From: Bacteroides sp.
GTDB taxonomy: Bacteria > Bacteroidota > Bacteroidia > Bacteroidales > Muribaculaceae
Direction: 5' to 3'
Assembly (NCBI GenBank): GCA_014801865.1
Contig: JAAVDH010000007.1
Span: forward strand, 38,029-100,180
Length of the DNA stretch: 62,152 nt
Of the stretch, positions 8,934 through 17,168 are shown piece by piece. Position numbers and translations under genes: made by a program. The notes beneath the pieces were generated by a model. The model did not search any database. It saw only the letters and a program-made list of their open reading frames with translations, and had not been told where the DNA came from. Numbering within the stretch: position 1 is the stretch's first letter; the number at the start of each line of letters is the position of its first letter.

Positions 8934-9998
8934 TTACTTTCGGGGCTTTAAATCGCCTTGTGAGGGATCCTGACCCACATCACACCACTTCTTATCAAGA
9001 CATGGCTTGAGTCCGCGGAGTGACCTCAGCTTATTGGCCACTACCCAGCGGGCCGGGTGCGTGATATACTTTTTCATCACAGGTGAGGCAGTGCCGACCA
9101 TCCAGCAGTTCTTGGGACAGTTTCGCACCTTAGCGCGTACACGTTCTGCCTGCTCCGAATTCCATATTTCTTCAAAAGAAGCCTTATGGATGTTGCCCAT
9201 CGACTCCTTCCAATACTTCGATTCAAGACCGTTGCAGGGATACACTTCGCCCCACGGATCAATAAAGAAGTTAGCGGTACCGGCCTCGCAAGGAAGCATA
9301 CGGCGGTTGCCCTCAATGTAATTGATAAGGCCCATATTGAAGTAAGCACGGAACCACGATTTTGGATGATTCTCCTTAAGCTGCCACTCCACAAGCTTCT
9401 CAAAGTCACCTATCACACGATCGCGGTTGGTGATAACATTATCATCCTTATGGAAGTAGTAACTATTGTGGAATGCCGCAGTGGCAAACTCCATTCCCAG
9501 CGACTTGCTGAGCTGGTAGAGCGAGAGCATATCCTGAGAGTTATGATTGCTCACCGTACAGCCGAAGCCTATATCCTTCAGACCCATTTCCTTGAGGCGC
9601 AACAGAGTGCGGAGGCCTTTATCAAAACCTCCCTGACGGCCTCGAAGCTCGTCGTTTTTCTCACTCAGACCCTCGATAGATATGCGGATGCCTATGTTGG
9701 GGAATCGTTCTGCCAAAGCGATGACCCTGTCTTCAAACCATCCTGAGGTGGAGATGACTATACGATCAGTGTGACGATAACACTCCTCAACAATCTCAGC
9801 CAGATCCTCACGGATAAAAGGCTCACCGCCCGTAAGATTGATAAATTTCAATTTCGGGAGTGTCTTAAGATCTTCGGCCTTGATTTCCTCGGCCTTATCT
9901 GTGGGATTCTGCCATATGTTACACATCTGACACCGCATAGGACAACGATAGGTCAGTATGATTGAAGCATCGGTAGGATTTATAGTGGATTTTGCCAT
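8934..9998 (-). CDS. Radical SAM protein with SPASM-like C-terminal cysteines
   Basis: A radical S-adenosylmethionine enzyme. The cluster-binding CxxxCxxC is C19, C23, C26 (CPMRCQMCNIW), and NLTGGEPF near residue 54 is the SAM-contacting GGE motif. The C-terminal third has CEAGTANFFIDPWGEVYPCN followed by CPKNC and further Cys (CLDKKWC), which resembles a SPASM or twitch region holding extra iron-sulfur clusters. The start was placed at 9998 (MAKSTINP); the upstream frame back to 10073 lacks features of a real N-terminus. It is first in the leftward GT4, TPR, barrel, mannosyltransferase and pyrC block. The substrate is unknown: peptide, sugar or lipid modification are all possible. Confidence 0.85.
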   Translation of the reverse strand: MAKSTINPTDASIILTYRCPMRCQMCNIWQNPTDKAEEIKAEDLKTLPKLKFINLTGGEPFIREDLAEIVEECYRHTDRIVISTSGWFEDRVIALAERFPNIGIRISIEGLSEKNDELRGRQGGFDKGLRTLLRLKEMGLKDIGFGCTVSNHNSQDMLSLYQLSKSLGMEFATAAFHNSYYFHKDDNVITNRDRVIGDFEKLVEWQLKENHPKSWFRAYFNMGLINYIEGNRRMLPCEAGTANFFIDPWGEVYPCNGLESKYWKESMGNIHKASFEEIWNSEQAERVRAKVRNCPKNCWMVGTASPVMKKYITHPARWVVANKLRSLRGLKPCLDKKWCDVGQDPSQGDLKPRK

Positions 9999-10150
9999 TG
10001 TGATACGAATGTGACGGAACGCCCTCACCTGCTCCATCTTTTTTACCAGAGTCACGTGAGGACTATCATACACTTCACTAACGTATGTGGTACATTCTTT
10101 ATTATACGCCGCTTAATTATCAAGTTCATTTTAATACAACTAAGAGTGTG

Positions 10151-10182
10151 TTTGCGGGTACGGAATGAATTGAGTATATTTG
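10151..10182 (+). promoter_or_regulatory. Bacteroidota promoter of dnaX, adjoining the start codon
   Basis: TTTG (10151-10154), 20 bp, then TATATTTG (10175-10182) match the primary sigma-factor consensus of Bacteroidota. Transcription should begin near 10187, while the dnaX ATG is at 10188, so the mRNA would have almost no 5' leader. Confidence 0.7.
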
Positions 10183-10187
10183 CAGTA

Positions 10188-12002
10188 ATGGAACCGTATC
10201 TCGTATCAGCACGAAAATATCGCCCGGCCACCTTCGCTTCAGTAGTCGGGCAACAGGCACTGACATCCACCCTTAAGAACGCTGTGGCGTCAGGCCGTCT
10301 GGCTCACTCTTATCTCTTCTGCGGCTCACGCGGTGTGGGCAAGACCTCCTGTGCCCGTATATTTGCCAAGACCATCAACTGTCAGCACACTACGGCCGAC
10401 GGAGAGGCATGCAACGAGTGTGAATCGTGTCGCGCCTTCAATGCAGGCACGTCAATGAATATCATCGAGCTTGATGCTGCCTCCAACAATGGCGTGGATG
10501 CCATGAAGGAACTTATAGATCAGGTACAAGTGCCTCCGGTGACGGGACGCTACCGCGTGTTCATAATCGACGAGGTACACATGCTGTCTACCGCGGCCTT
10601 CAACGCCTTTCTCAAGACGCTTGAAGAACCACCGGAATATGTGGTCTTTATCCTGGCCACCACTGAGAAGCATAAGATCATACCCACCATACTGTCGCGC
10701 TGTCAAATATATGACTTCCACCGCATAACGGTGGGCGACATTGTGGCCCATCTCCGCAGCGTGGCTCAGGCCGAAGGTATCGAAGCTGAAGATGAAGCTC
10801 TCGGGGTGATAGCCGGCAAAGCCGACGGAGCCATGCGCGACGCTCTGTCGATATTCGATCAGGTAGCTGCCTCATCTCGAGGCCATATCACTTATGCATC
10901 GGCGATAGAGAATCTCAACATTCTTGACCGCTCGTACTACCTGCGCCTTCTCGACATGTTCAAAAAGGGCGAGGTACTGGAGACGTGGATGGTATATCGC
11001 GACATTCGTGAGCGGGGATTTGAGTCGCAGTTCTTTATCAACGGACTCGGTCAGTTTTTCCGCGACCTAATGATGGCCACCGCTACGGGGTCACTGAAAT
11101 TTATAGAAACTGACGAGAACACTGCACGCCTCATGGCCGAAGCCGTCAAGGGTTGCTCACCGCAATTCCTCATCGGCGCCATGAATCTCTGCAACGATGC
11201 CGATCTCAACTTCCGCACAGCTTCCAACAAGCAATTTCTTATCGAGTTGACACTCGCCAAACTGTGCCAGCTGTGCCAACCATCAGGCCCCTCCGTTGAC
11301 GACAGCACCGGCAAGGGGCAGCCTCTGGCACCAATAGCTGTCACCAAATCCTCCGCTACATCACCCTCAGCAACCGCTACCGCCCCCTCGCCTTCACAGC
11401 AAGCAACGCAGCCGCTCCCGAAGGTTAACCCACAGGCTGCGCCCCAATCCACGCCCCAGCCCGCATCACAGCCGACTCAACCTGCGGCCACCGTACACAG
11501 AGTTTCGTCGCCGTCGGCCCACTCACAGACTGCTCCACCGAGATCAGGCGTTGCAGGTGTACCGCGAATATCCATCAGAGGGGCACGTCAGGAATCTGCC
11601 ACACAGGTTCAGTCCGCTGCTGCTACCGGTCCGAGACGCGAACGTCCGTTTACTGACAAGGAGCTTGACGATGCCTGGGACGCATTTATAAATACCTTTC
11701 CTAAGGAGCGTATACTGGTCAACACCATGCGTATGGCACGTCCACAGTCAACGGATGTAGCAGGACAATATCAGCTGACCGTAGAAAATGACATTCAGCA
11801 AGCCACACTCCACGAAAACATGATGCGTATGGAGAGCTTCATCCGCGATCGTCTCGAGAACGACCACGTAGCCTTCACCGTGTCAATCAATCAGGGTGAA
11901 TCCGCGCCGCATACATGGAGCGACCGCGAGGTTGTGGCCCGCATGATAGAGAACAATCCTACCCTTCAGCGGTTTATCTCCACCTTTCACCTGACATTCT
12001 GA
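10188..12002 (+). CDS. dnaX: DNA polymerase III subunit gamma/tau
   Basis: The clamp-loader ATPase that places the sliding clamp on DNA. The 604 residues hold Walker A GSRGVGKT (46-53), a zinc site (C65, C75, C78, C81), Walker B VFIIDEVHML (124-133) and the SRC sensor motif (LSRC, 169-172). A Pro/Gln/Ser/Ala-rich linker covers about residues 415-520, followed by a C-terminal domain (~530-604) likely to contact the polymerase. The start at 10188 was chosen because homology begins at MEPYLVSARKYRP and a promoter ends 5 bases upstream; the longer frame from 10011 is not protein-like. I see no A-AAA-AAG slip site in the linker region that would make a short gamma form. It is divergent from the radical SAM gene. 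Confidence 0.93.
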   Translation: MEPYLVSARKYRPATFASVVGQQALTSTLKNAVASGRLAHSYLFCGSRGVGKTSCARIFAKTINCQHTTADGEACNECESCRAFNAGTSMNIIELDAASNNGVDAMKELIDQVQVPPVTGRYRVFIIDEVHMLSTAAFNAFLKTLEEPPEYVVFILATTEKHKIIPTILSRCQIYDFHRITVGDIVAHLRSVAQAEGIEAEDEALGVIAGKADGAMRDALSIFDQVAASSRGHITYASAIENLNILDRSYYLRLLDMFKKGEVLETWMVYRDIRERGFESQFFINGLGQFFRDLMMATATGSLKFIETDENTARLMAEAVKGCSPQFLIGAMNLCNDADLNFRTASNKQFLIELTLAKLCQLCQPSGPSVDDSTGKGQPLAPIAVTKSSATSPSATATAPSPSQQATQPLPKVNPQAAPQSTPQPASQPTQPAATVHRVSSPSAHSQTAPPRSGVAGVPRISIRGARQESATQVQSAAATGPRRERPFTDKELDDAWDAFINTFPKERILVNTMRMARPQSTDVAGQYQLTVENDIQQATLHENMMRMESFIRDRLENDHVAFTVSINQGESAPHTWSDREVVARMIENNPTLQRFISTFHLTF

Positions 12003-12039
12003 CATATAGTGTATTGATTTAACAAGCGCTTAGAGAGTG

Positions 12040-12070
12040 TTGGCAGAATGGGTGAGAATGAGTAACTTTG
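12040..12070 (+). promoter_or_regulatory. Strong Bacteroidota promoter upstream of the 12.1-kb inverted-repeat element
   Basis: TTG (12040-12042), 20 bp, TAACTTTG (12063-12070). The expected start, near 12075, is the left end of the inverted-repeat element. It could give a long leader for the DUF3078 gene or a small RNA. Confidence 0.6.
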
Positions 12071-12073
12071 CGC

Positions 12074-12263
12074 TAAGTTAGTCGTAAAACATATTTTATA
12101 CTATCTTCGAGAGTCTTTTAGGATAATTTTCGCTTGATGACAAAGGAGTGTATCGAACTACACAACGGAGACAGAGAGTGAAAAGCGCCGAAAAATACAT
12201 CGCAGATAGATATTTGAATAGCCTATTTTGTGATGCATTAAAATAATTTTGAAGACTAACTTA
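12074..12263. repeat. 190-bp element with ~25-bp imperfect terminal inverted repeats (MITE-like)
   Basis: The ends are TAAGTTAGTC (12074-12083) and its exact complement GACTAACTTA (12254-12263). With the following bases the similarity runs about 25 bp, including ATTTTA at the same offset. The middle contains GTGTA/TACAC around TCGAAC. No ORF is present. The right end, from CATTAAAATAATTTTG to ACTTA, is nearly repeated at 43645-43669. The element fills most of the 301-base gap between dnaX and the DUF3078 gene, together with the two promoters listed here. Confidence 0.55.
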
Positions 12264-12268
12264 TCAAG

Positions 12269-12276
12269 TATATTTG
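12269..12276 (+). promoter_or_regulatory. Promoter -7 element of the DUF3078 gene
   Basis: TATATTTG at 12269-12276 matches TAnnTTTG. A TTTG lies at 12248-12251, but the 17-bp spacing is shorter than usual. A start near 12281 would give a ~23-nt leader to the ATG at 12304. Confidence 0.5.
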
Positions 12277-12303
12277 TCCATCATTCACATTATCACGAGT
12301 AAG

Positions 12304-13779
12304 ATGAGGTTTGCTATTTCACTACTATTCTGTCTTGCGTTCTGTACAGCCACACACATCTCGGCAGAGGTATCATTTATGGGACGTCAGCTGCCCCAGT
12401 CGCGCAATGCGATGTCGCTGCACAAGTTCACTCCCTTTATGCCATACGACAAATTCATGGTGATTCAGGAGCTTAAATCCGACTCCGCCGGCAATGTCGT
12501 TGACTCTGTTATGGTGGTGACCGAAGAGCCTGCCCCCACGCCCGAATGGACTGATATCGACCTGCTGGTGACGCCTGAGGAGGCAGCCGCCGAAGCTCAG
12601 GAAAGCGCCTATTTCATACCGCGCTCATATCGTCAGCTTCCTACAGGAATGTATGGCACTGTGGTGTTTGACACCTACCATTACCTCGACTCACTGCCAT
12701 TAGTGCCCGCCACCCATCCGTCCTGGGCTGGCGATGCCTTCAATTGGCTTGACGACGTGGAATTCGGAACACATCTGCTCAACCGTACACGTCAGGCATA
12801 CATGACCGAGCACCCTCTTGACGTGAAATACAACGTGCAGTGGCTTCCTGAGCCACCCAAGCACTATCAGGCCCTTGTCGATGCCACGACTACCAAGATT
12901 GTGCTAAAGGAAATACCTCTTAACAACGTTGCCGGCAATGGTCCCGAACTTGATATAGAACACCGCCACTGGTTGCGTACCTTCAACGGCAATCTGCAAT
13001 TCTCGCAAGCTTACGTGTCGCCCAACTGGTATCAGGGTGGCAACAACAACCTCAATGCCCTGCTCAACGTGGTCTACAATGTGAAGCTCAACGAGAAGCT
13101 TCACCCCAATCTCCTGTTCGAGACCAACATATCATATAAATTAGGTCTCAACAACGCTCCTAACGACACTCTCCACTCCTATAATATAAGTGAAGACCTC
13201 TTCCAGATCACCAGCAAATTCGGTATCAAGGCCGTGAAGAACTGGTACTACTCGATCAACGGTTCTTTCAAGACCCAGTTGCTCAATAACTATCCTACAA
13301 ACAGTTCGACACTGACAGCTTCATTTCTTTCGCCCGGTGAACTCAACCTTGGTGTCGGTATGTCATACAGCTATACCAGCCCCAAGAAGTCCATAACTTT
13401 CGGCGCTTCGCTCTCACCCATATCATACAACCTCAAGACTTGCACCAACTCTCGCATTGACGAGACAATCTACGGCATCAAGAGCGGTCGCCACACGACA
13501 AGCGAGTATGGTTCGAGTGCCGAATGTAACTTCCGCTGGAAGATAGCCTACAACATCAACTACACCTCACGCCTGTTCGTCTTCACCGACTATGACTATA
13601 TCTACAGTGACTGGGAGCATACCATATCATTTGATATCAACCGCTTCCTTTCGACACAGATATACGCCCACATGCGCTATGATTCATCGACACCACGTCT
13701 GGCCGACAGCACATGGCATAAATTCCAGCTCAAGGAGATACTTAGTTTCGGATTTAACTACAAGTTCTCCACTATCTGA
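12304..13779 (+). CDS. DUF3078 outer-membrane beta-barrel protein
   Basis: An exported protein of 491 residues. MRFAISLLFCLAFCTATHIS is a Sec signal peptide, and for that reason the start was moved from 12274 to 12304. Residues ~210-491 form a barrel typical of DUF3078, with the family marker WYQGGNNN in strand-rich sequence and a C-terminal FNYKFSTI. The N-terminal ~170 residues after the signal are a separate, family-variable periplasmic part containing acidic, Ala/Glu-rich sequence. No function is established for DUF3078; it is widespread in Bacteroidota outer membranes. The gene is followed after 11 bases by two small exported proteins, so they may be cotranscribed. Confidence 0.8.
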   Translation: MRFAISLLFCLAFCTATHISAEVSFMGRQLPQSRNAMSLHKFTPFMPYDKFMVIQELKSDSAGNVVDSVMVVTEEPAPTPEWTDIDLLVTPEEAAAEAQESAYFIPRSYRQLPTGMYGTVVFDTYHYLDSLPLVPATHPSWAGDAFNWLDDVEFGTHLLNRTRQAYMTEHPLDVKYNVQWLPEPPKHYQALVDATTTKIVLKEIPLNNVAGNGPELDIEHRHWLRTFNGNLQFSQAYVSPNWYQGGNNNLNALLNVVYNVKLNEKLHPNLLFETNISYKLGLNNAPNDTLHSYNISEDLFQITSKFGIKAVKNWYYSINGSFKTQLLNNYPTNSSTLTASFLSPGELNLGVGMSYSYTSPKKSITFGASLSPISYNLKTCTNSRIDETIYGIKSGRHTTSEYGSSAECNFRWKIAYNINYTSRLFVFTDYDYIYSDWEHTISFDINRFLSTQIYAHMRYDSSTPRLADSTWHKFQLKEILSFGFNYKFSTI

Positions 13780-13790
13780 TAAATCTATCG

Positions 13791-14456
13791 ATGGTTACAC
13801 TCTCCTCGCTCCGCCTTTCCGCGACGGCCGCATTTCTCACGGTATATGCCACTCTCCTACCTGTCACTGCCACAGGAGGTGACTTCTCCGCGATACTTCC
13901 CGGTGAGACTCCCGACCATACGTATGTAATACCCTCATACTGCGTCGACTCGGTAAAAGCCGCGCTAAGTATGTCGGGTATGCATCGTATCGAGGGCATA
14001 TGGCATGTGACCGACGGAGCCACAATAGCCATAGAACGTGTAGCGCCACCCCATCCCGGAGCCAACACACTCTATCGTCTGACAATAATCGACTCACCCG
14101 ACCGCAGTCAGCGCCCCGGTACGGTCATAGGCTATGCGTCGCCAACATCCGATCCGGTAAAATATGAGGCACGGTTATTTACGGCAACCCACACCTCGCG
14201 AATAGCTTCGGGCAGGATACCGCGTCCGATGCAGTCTACCGGATATACAATGGTACTCACACACGATGACAGTCGCCTGAGTTTCACCCGTCACAAACGT
14301 GCGGGATTGCACATTGACTTCCGCCGTTCGCTCCCGTTGCTCTTCCGCACCACCTTACGCTATAGTCCCGCAACTCCACAGCAGTCCACAGCACCTGAGG
14401 GATGCGTGCGTGTATTTCCCGCTCCGGCTATACCCGAGCATCCCATATATTTATAA
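13791..14456 (+). CDS. Secreted protein of unknown function
   Basis: 221 residues that I do not recognise. The N-terminus is signal-like (LRLSATAAFLTVYATLLPVTA, then TGGDFS). The body reads as a beta-rich domain: YVIPSYCVDSVKAAL, IEGIWHVTDGATIAIER, YRLTIIDSPDRSQRPGTVIG, then YTMVLTHDDSRLSFTRHK. The alternation and the phrase IEGIWHV recall small lipocalin-like or DUF folds that bind ligands, but this is only an impression. It starts 11 bases after the DUF3078 gene and stops 4 bases before the next ORF, so the three look like one unit. Exported location is the only supported statement. Confidence 0.65.
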   Translation: MVTLSSLRLSATAAFLTVYATLLPVTATGGDFSAILPGETPDHTYVIPSYCVDSVKAALSMSGMHRIEGIWHVTDGATIAIERVAPPHPGANTLYRLTIIDSPDRSQRPGTVIGYASPTSDPVKYEARLFTATHTSRIASGRIPRPMQSTGYTMVLTHDDSRLSFTRHKRAGLHIDFRRSLPLLFRTTLRYSPATPQQSTAPEGCVRVFPAPAIPEHPIYL

Positions 14457-14460
14457 AGTC

Positions 14461-14946
14461 ATGAGATTTCGGCTCCTCATATTATCATTACTACTGTCGC
14501 TGCTTACGGCATACGCTACCGAAGCAGGCAAAGTACAGCGTACCACCCGCAGAATACCACGGGAGACAGCTACCAAGGGGAGTGCGCACACTACTATTCA
14601 TACCGACAGCTGTATCATCACCACCACAGCCGATATAAGTCTCAGCGGCTACGAAAAGCCATTGCGCTCACGCACCGAAAGTATGTTTGTCACCAATCAT
14701 ACATCACATCGCCTGACCGGGCTACATCTTACCATCACGTATCACGACCTGCAGGCACGCGAACTTCACACCCGTGCTCTGAAGCTCAGCTGTGACATTC
14801 CCGCAGGAGCCACCCGAATGATCACATTTCCCTCATGGGACCGCCAGCAGGTATTCTACTATCGTCTATCTTCCAAACCAGTGCGAGCCGATGGCACGCC
14901 CTATGACGTACATTGCGCCTGCGACTCGGCCACTATCATACCCTAA
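14461..14946 (+). CDS. Small secreted protein of unknown function
   Basis: 161 residues from MRFRLLILSLLLSLLTAYAT, a clear signal peptide; this ATG was chosen over one at 14299 that lies inside the previous gene. The mature part contains repeated Thr/His-rich strands, for example LHLTITYHDLQARELHT and IPAGATRMITFPSW, a pattern resembling a small beta-sandwich (FxLyD or immunoglobulin-like), in which 'nonstandard' peptide comparison domains are often found. A cysteine pair occurs near the end (VHCACDS). It follows the preceding gene by 4 bases. No function can be assigned. Confidence 0.62.
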   Translation: MRFRLLILSLLLSLLTAYATEAGKVQRTTRRIPRETATKGSAHTTIHTDSCIITTTADISLSGYEKPLRSRTESMFVTNHTSHRLTGLHLTITYHDLQARELHTRALKLSCDIPAGATRMITFPSWDRQQVFYYRLSSKPVRADGTPYDVHCACDSATIIP

Positions 14947-14964
14947 TCCCCTATTCAAAACATC

Positions 14965-15561
14965 ATGGCCGAGAGCATAACCCCACTACATAAATCGACT
15001 AATCTCCCTCCCGAAATAGAGGAGCAACTCCGCCAGGCATTCACCCGACTGCAATTCAAACGCGGCGACCGTATAACATCGCTCAGCGAACTGCGCGACA
15101 ATCTCTTCTATATCACCCGTGGCTCCGCCCGTCTCTTCTATATACTTTCGGGCAAGGAACATACCTTCTCGTTTGCCCTTGAAGACGAAGTACTGCTCGT
15201 GTCACACGTACTGCTCTACTCTCCCGATGTGGTGGTGACGGTAGAATTTCTCGAACCTACCGAAGTGATGCTCATACAGCAGAGTACACTTCACGATATG
15301 GTGCGTACCGTAACCAACCCGACCCTGCTCGAATCGCTCCATGAGGCTCGCGCCAACGGCTTTATGCGCTACTGCCAGTTTCTCGAAGAACGTCTTATGA
15401 TGCTACAGAACACATCGGCTACAGAACGCTACGCATGGATGTGCCGACGATACCCACGTATCATCGAGCGAGCTACGATAACCCAGGTAGCTTCCTTTCT
15501 CGGTATCACCCGCGAAACCCTTTACCGCATACGTTCCCAAAAATATAAAGTCGGAAAATGA
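14965..15561 (+). CDS. Crp/Fnr family transcriptional regulator
   Basis: 198 residues with an N-terminal cyclic-nucleotide-binding-like beta-barrel (about 25-120: FKRGDRITSLSELRDNLFYI, then TRGSARLFYI) and a C-terminal helix-turn-helix (TITQVASFLGITRETLYRIR, about 170-190). The barrel lacks the RGE-x-A-x4-R phosphate cassette of cAMP-binding Crp and the cysteine set of Fnr, so the effector is unknown. The gene overlaps the MATE exporter start by 4 bases (ATGA), which suggests that the regulator controls or is controlled with the exporter. Homologues with this pairing are common in Bacteroidota. Confidence 0.88.
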   Translation: MAESITPLHKSTNLPPEIEEQLRQAFTRLQFKRGDRITSLSELRDNLFYITRGSARLFYILSGKEHTFSFALEDEVLLVSHVLLYSPDVVVTVEFLEPTEVMLIQQSTLHDMVRTVTNPTLLESLHEARANGFMRYCQFLEERLMMLQNTSATERYAWMCRRYPRIIERATITQVASFLGITRETLYRIRSQKYKVGK

Positions 15562-16967
15562 ACACTACCAACAACTCTACCGATATATCCAAGAACAATA
15601 ATAACCAACATCAGCAACAATCCGCACAGCCGGACAACCTTACTGAACTTGCCACCGGGCGCATAGGCCGGCTGCTATGGCAGTACAGCCTGCCCGCTGT
15701 AGTAGGCATGCTGGTGATGTCGCTCTACAACGTCATCGACCGTATATTCATAGGTCAGGGCGTAGGCACAGCCGCTATCGCCGGTCTTGCCGTCACATTT
15801 CCGGTCATGAATGTATCCTCAGCCCTCGGAGTGCTCATAGGAGCCGGTGCGTCGGCAAGGGTATCCATCATGCTCGGCGCACAAAATCAGCGGGGAGCCG
15901 AGACGGTACTCGGCAATGCCTTGACACTCATCATTATCAACGGTATCATCTATCTGAGTATCTTCGGCATATATCTTGACGATATACTCGAAGCGTTCGG
16001 AGCAAGCCCCACCTCACTTCCCTATGCCCGCGACTATCTGCTCCACCTTCTGCCGGGCATGCTCATAATGAACATCACTTTCAGTTTCAACAGCATAATG
16101 CGATCTTCGGGATATCCGGTAAAGGCTATGGTAGCCATGTTTATCGGTGCCGGTGCGAACCTTGTATTAGATCCGTTGTTTATCTTCGTGTTTGACATGG
16201 GTATCCGTGGTGCTGCTTTGGCCACAGACCTCGGAATGGTCCTCACTATGATTTTCGTGCTGTCACACTTCATGAAGCGCGACACGACGCTTAGATTCCG
16301 CCGGGGTACCTTCCGTCTTCGCTGGAGCATTGTGCTTGGTATCATAGGTATCGGTGCTGCCCCCTCGCTGGTCAATCTCGCAGGAAGCATGATTAATGTC
16401 ATCATCAACAAAAGCCTGCTTCTTTACGGAGGAGACCATGCCGTGGCCGCAGCCGGTATCACCACTACCTACACCTCGCTTCTGGTAATGGTCGTGGTAG
16501 GCATCTGTCAAGGTATGCAGCCCATCGTAGGCTACAATTACGGTGCAGGAAAGCTTGACCGACTTAAACACACTTTCTGGCTGGCAACCTTAGCCGGGAG
16601 TGTGGTATGTACCCTCGGAGGTGCTTTCGGACTGGCTTGTCCCGGCCTAATTGCCCGCGCATTTACCGTTGACCCCGCCCTGCTCGGCACTACGGTCCAC
16701 GCCTTCTCTCTCATGCTGTGGGCCTTCTGGATGGTGGGATTCCAAGTTGTAGCCACCACATTCTTCCAGTCAATCGGAAAGGTAGGTAAATCCATCTTCC
16801 TAAGCCTGACGCGTCAGGTCATATTCATTATTCCCCTGTTGCTGTGGCTTCCCCGCATGTGGCAGCTTGACGGGGTGTGGCTCTCATTCCCTATCAGCGA
16901 TGCGGGTGCCACCCTGGTCACAGCCGGCATGATAATGTGGCAGTTCCGCCATCTTGACCGTGCCTGA
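15558..16967 (+). CDS. MATE family efflux transporter
   Basis: 469 residues forming about 12 membrane helices in two homologous halves, typical for MATE exporters that expel drugs or metabolites with a sodium or proton gradient. The first helix carries WQYSLPAVVGMLVMSLYNVI and the pattern VIDRIFIGQGVGTAAIAGLA, a hallmark of this subgroup. The second half starts near IGIGAAPSLVNLAGSMINV. An Asn/Gln-rich tail of ~30 residues precedes the first helix. The start ATG overlaps the stop of the Crp/Fnr regulator, so translation is likely coupled. The substrate is unknown. Confidence 0.92.
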   Translation: MNTTNNSTDISKNNNNQHQQQSAQPDNLTELATGRIGRLLWQYSLPAVVGMLVMSLYNVIDRIFIGQGVGTAAIAGLAVTFPVMNVSSALGVLIGAGASARVSIMLGAQNQRGAETVLGNALTLIIINGIIYLSIFGIYLDDILEAFGASPTSLPYARDYLLHLLPGMLIMNITFSFNSIMRSSGYPVKAMVAMFIGAGANLVLDPLFIFVFDMGIRGAALATDLGMVLTMIFVLSHFMKRDTTLRFRRGTFRLRWSIVLGIIGIGAAPSLVNLAGSMINVIINKSLLLYGGDHAVAAAGITTTYTSLLVMVVVGICQGMQPIVGYNYGAGKLDRLKHTFWLATLAGSVVCTLGGAFGLACPGLIARAFTVDPALLGTTVHAFSLMLWAFWMVGFQVVATTFFQSIGKVGKSIFLSLTRQVIFIIPLLLWLPRMWQLDGVWLSFPISDAGATLVTAGMIMWQFRHLDRA

Positions 16968-17054
16968 GTTGTCTACTTTTGGGATTTGATATCGGGATTT
17001 TATACCGGTTTTTCCAAAGGTTTTAGGTACATTGCGGGAATAATGATAAAAAAA

Positions 17055-17086
17055 TTTGTGTGCCACGATTATTTCAATTATATTCG
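17055..17086 (+). promoter_or_regulatory. Promoter of the glycogen operon
   Basis: TTTG (17055-17058), 20 bp, TATATTCG (17079-17086), a TTCG variant of the Bacteroidota consensus. The predicted start, near 17091, leaves a ~78-nt leader before the debranching-enzyme ATG. Confidence 0.65.
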
Positions 17087-17168
17087 TGGCTGAATCTATA
17101 CCAACCCGTGTCCACCTCCTCGGACACACCTAATCCCGCATAACCTAACATAAATATACAACACTGAC

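Noticed and set aside
10188-12002. Programmed frameshift in dnaX
   Set aside because: The only A-rich run (in FKKGE, near 10965) is in the core domain, not at the linker, and lacks the classical heptamer with a downstream stem.
12003-12303. Small protein gene or known small RNA in the dnaX-DUF3078 gap
   Set aside because: No ORF with a start context and no known RNA motif; the region is explained by an inverted repeat and promoters.
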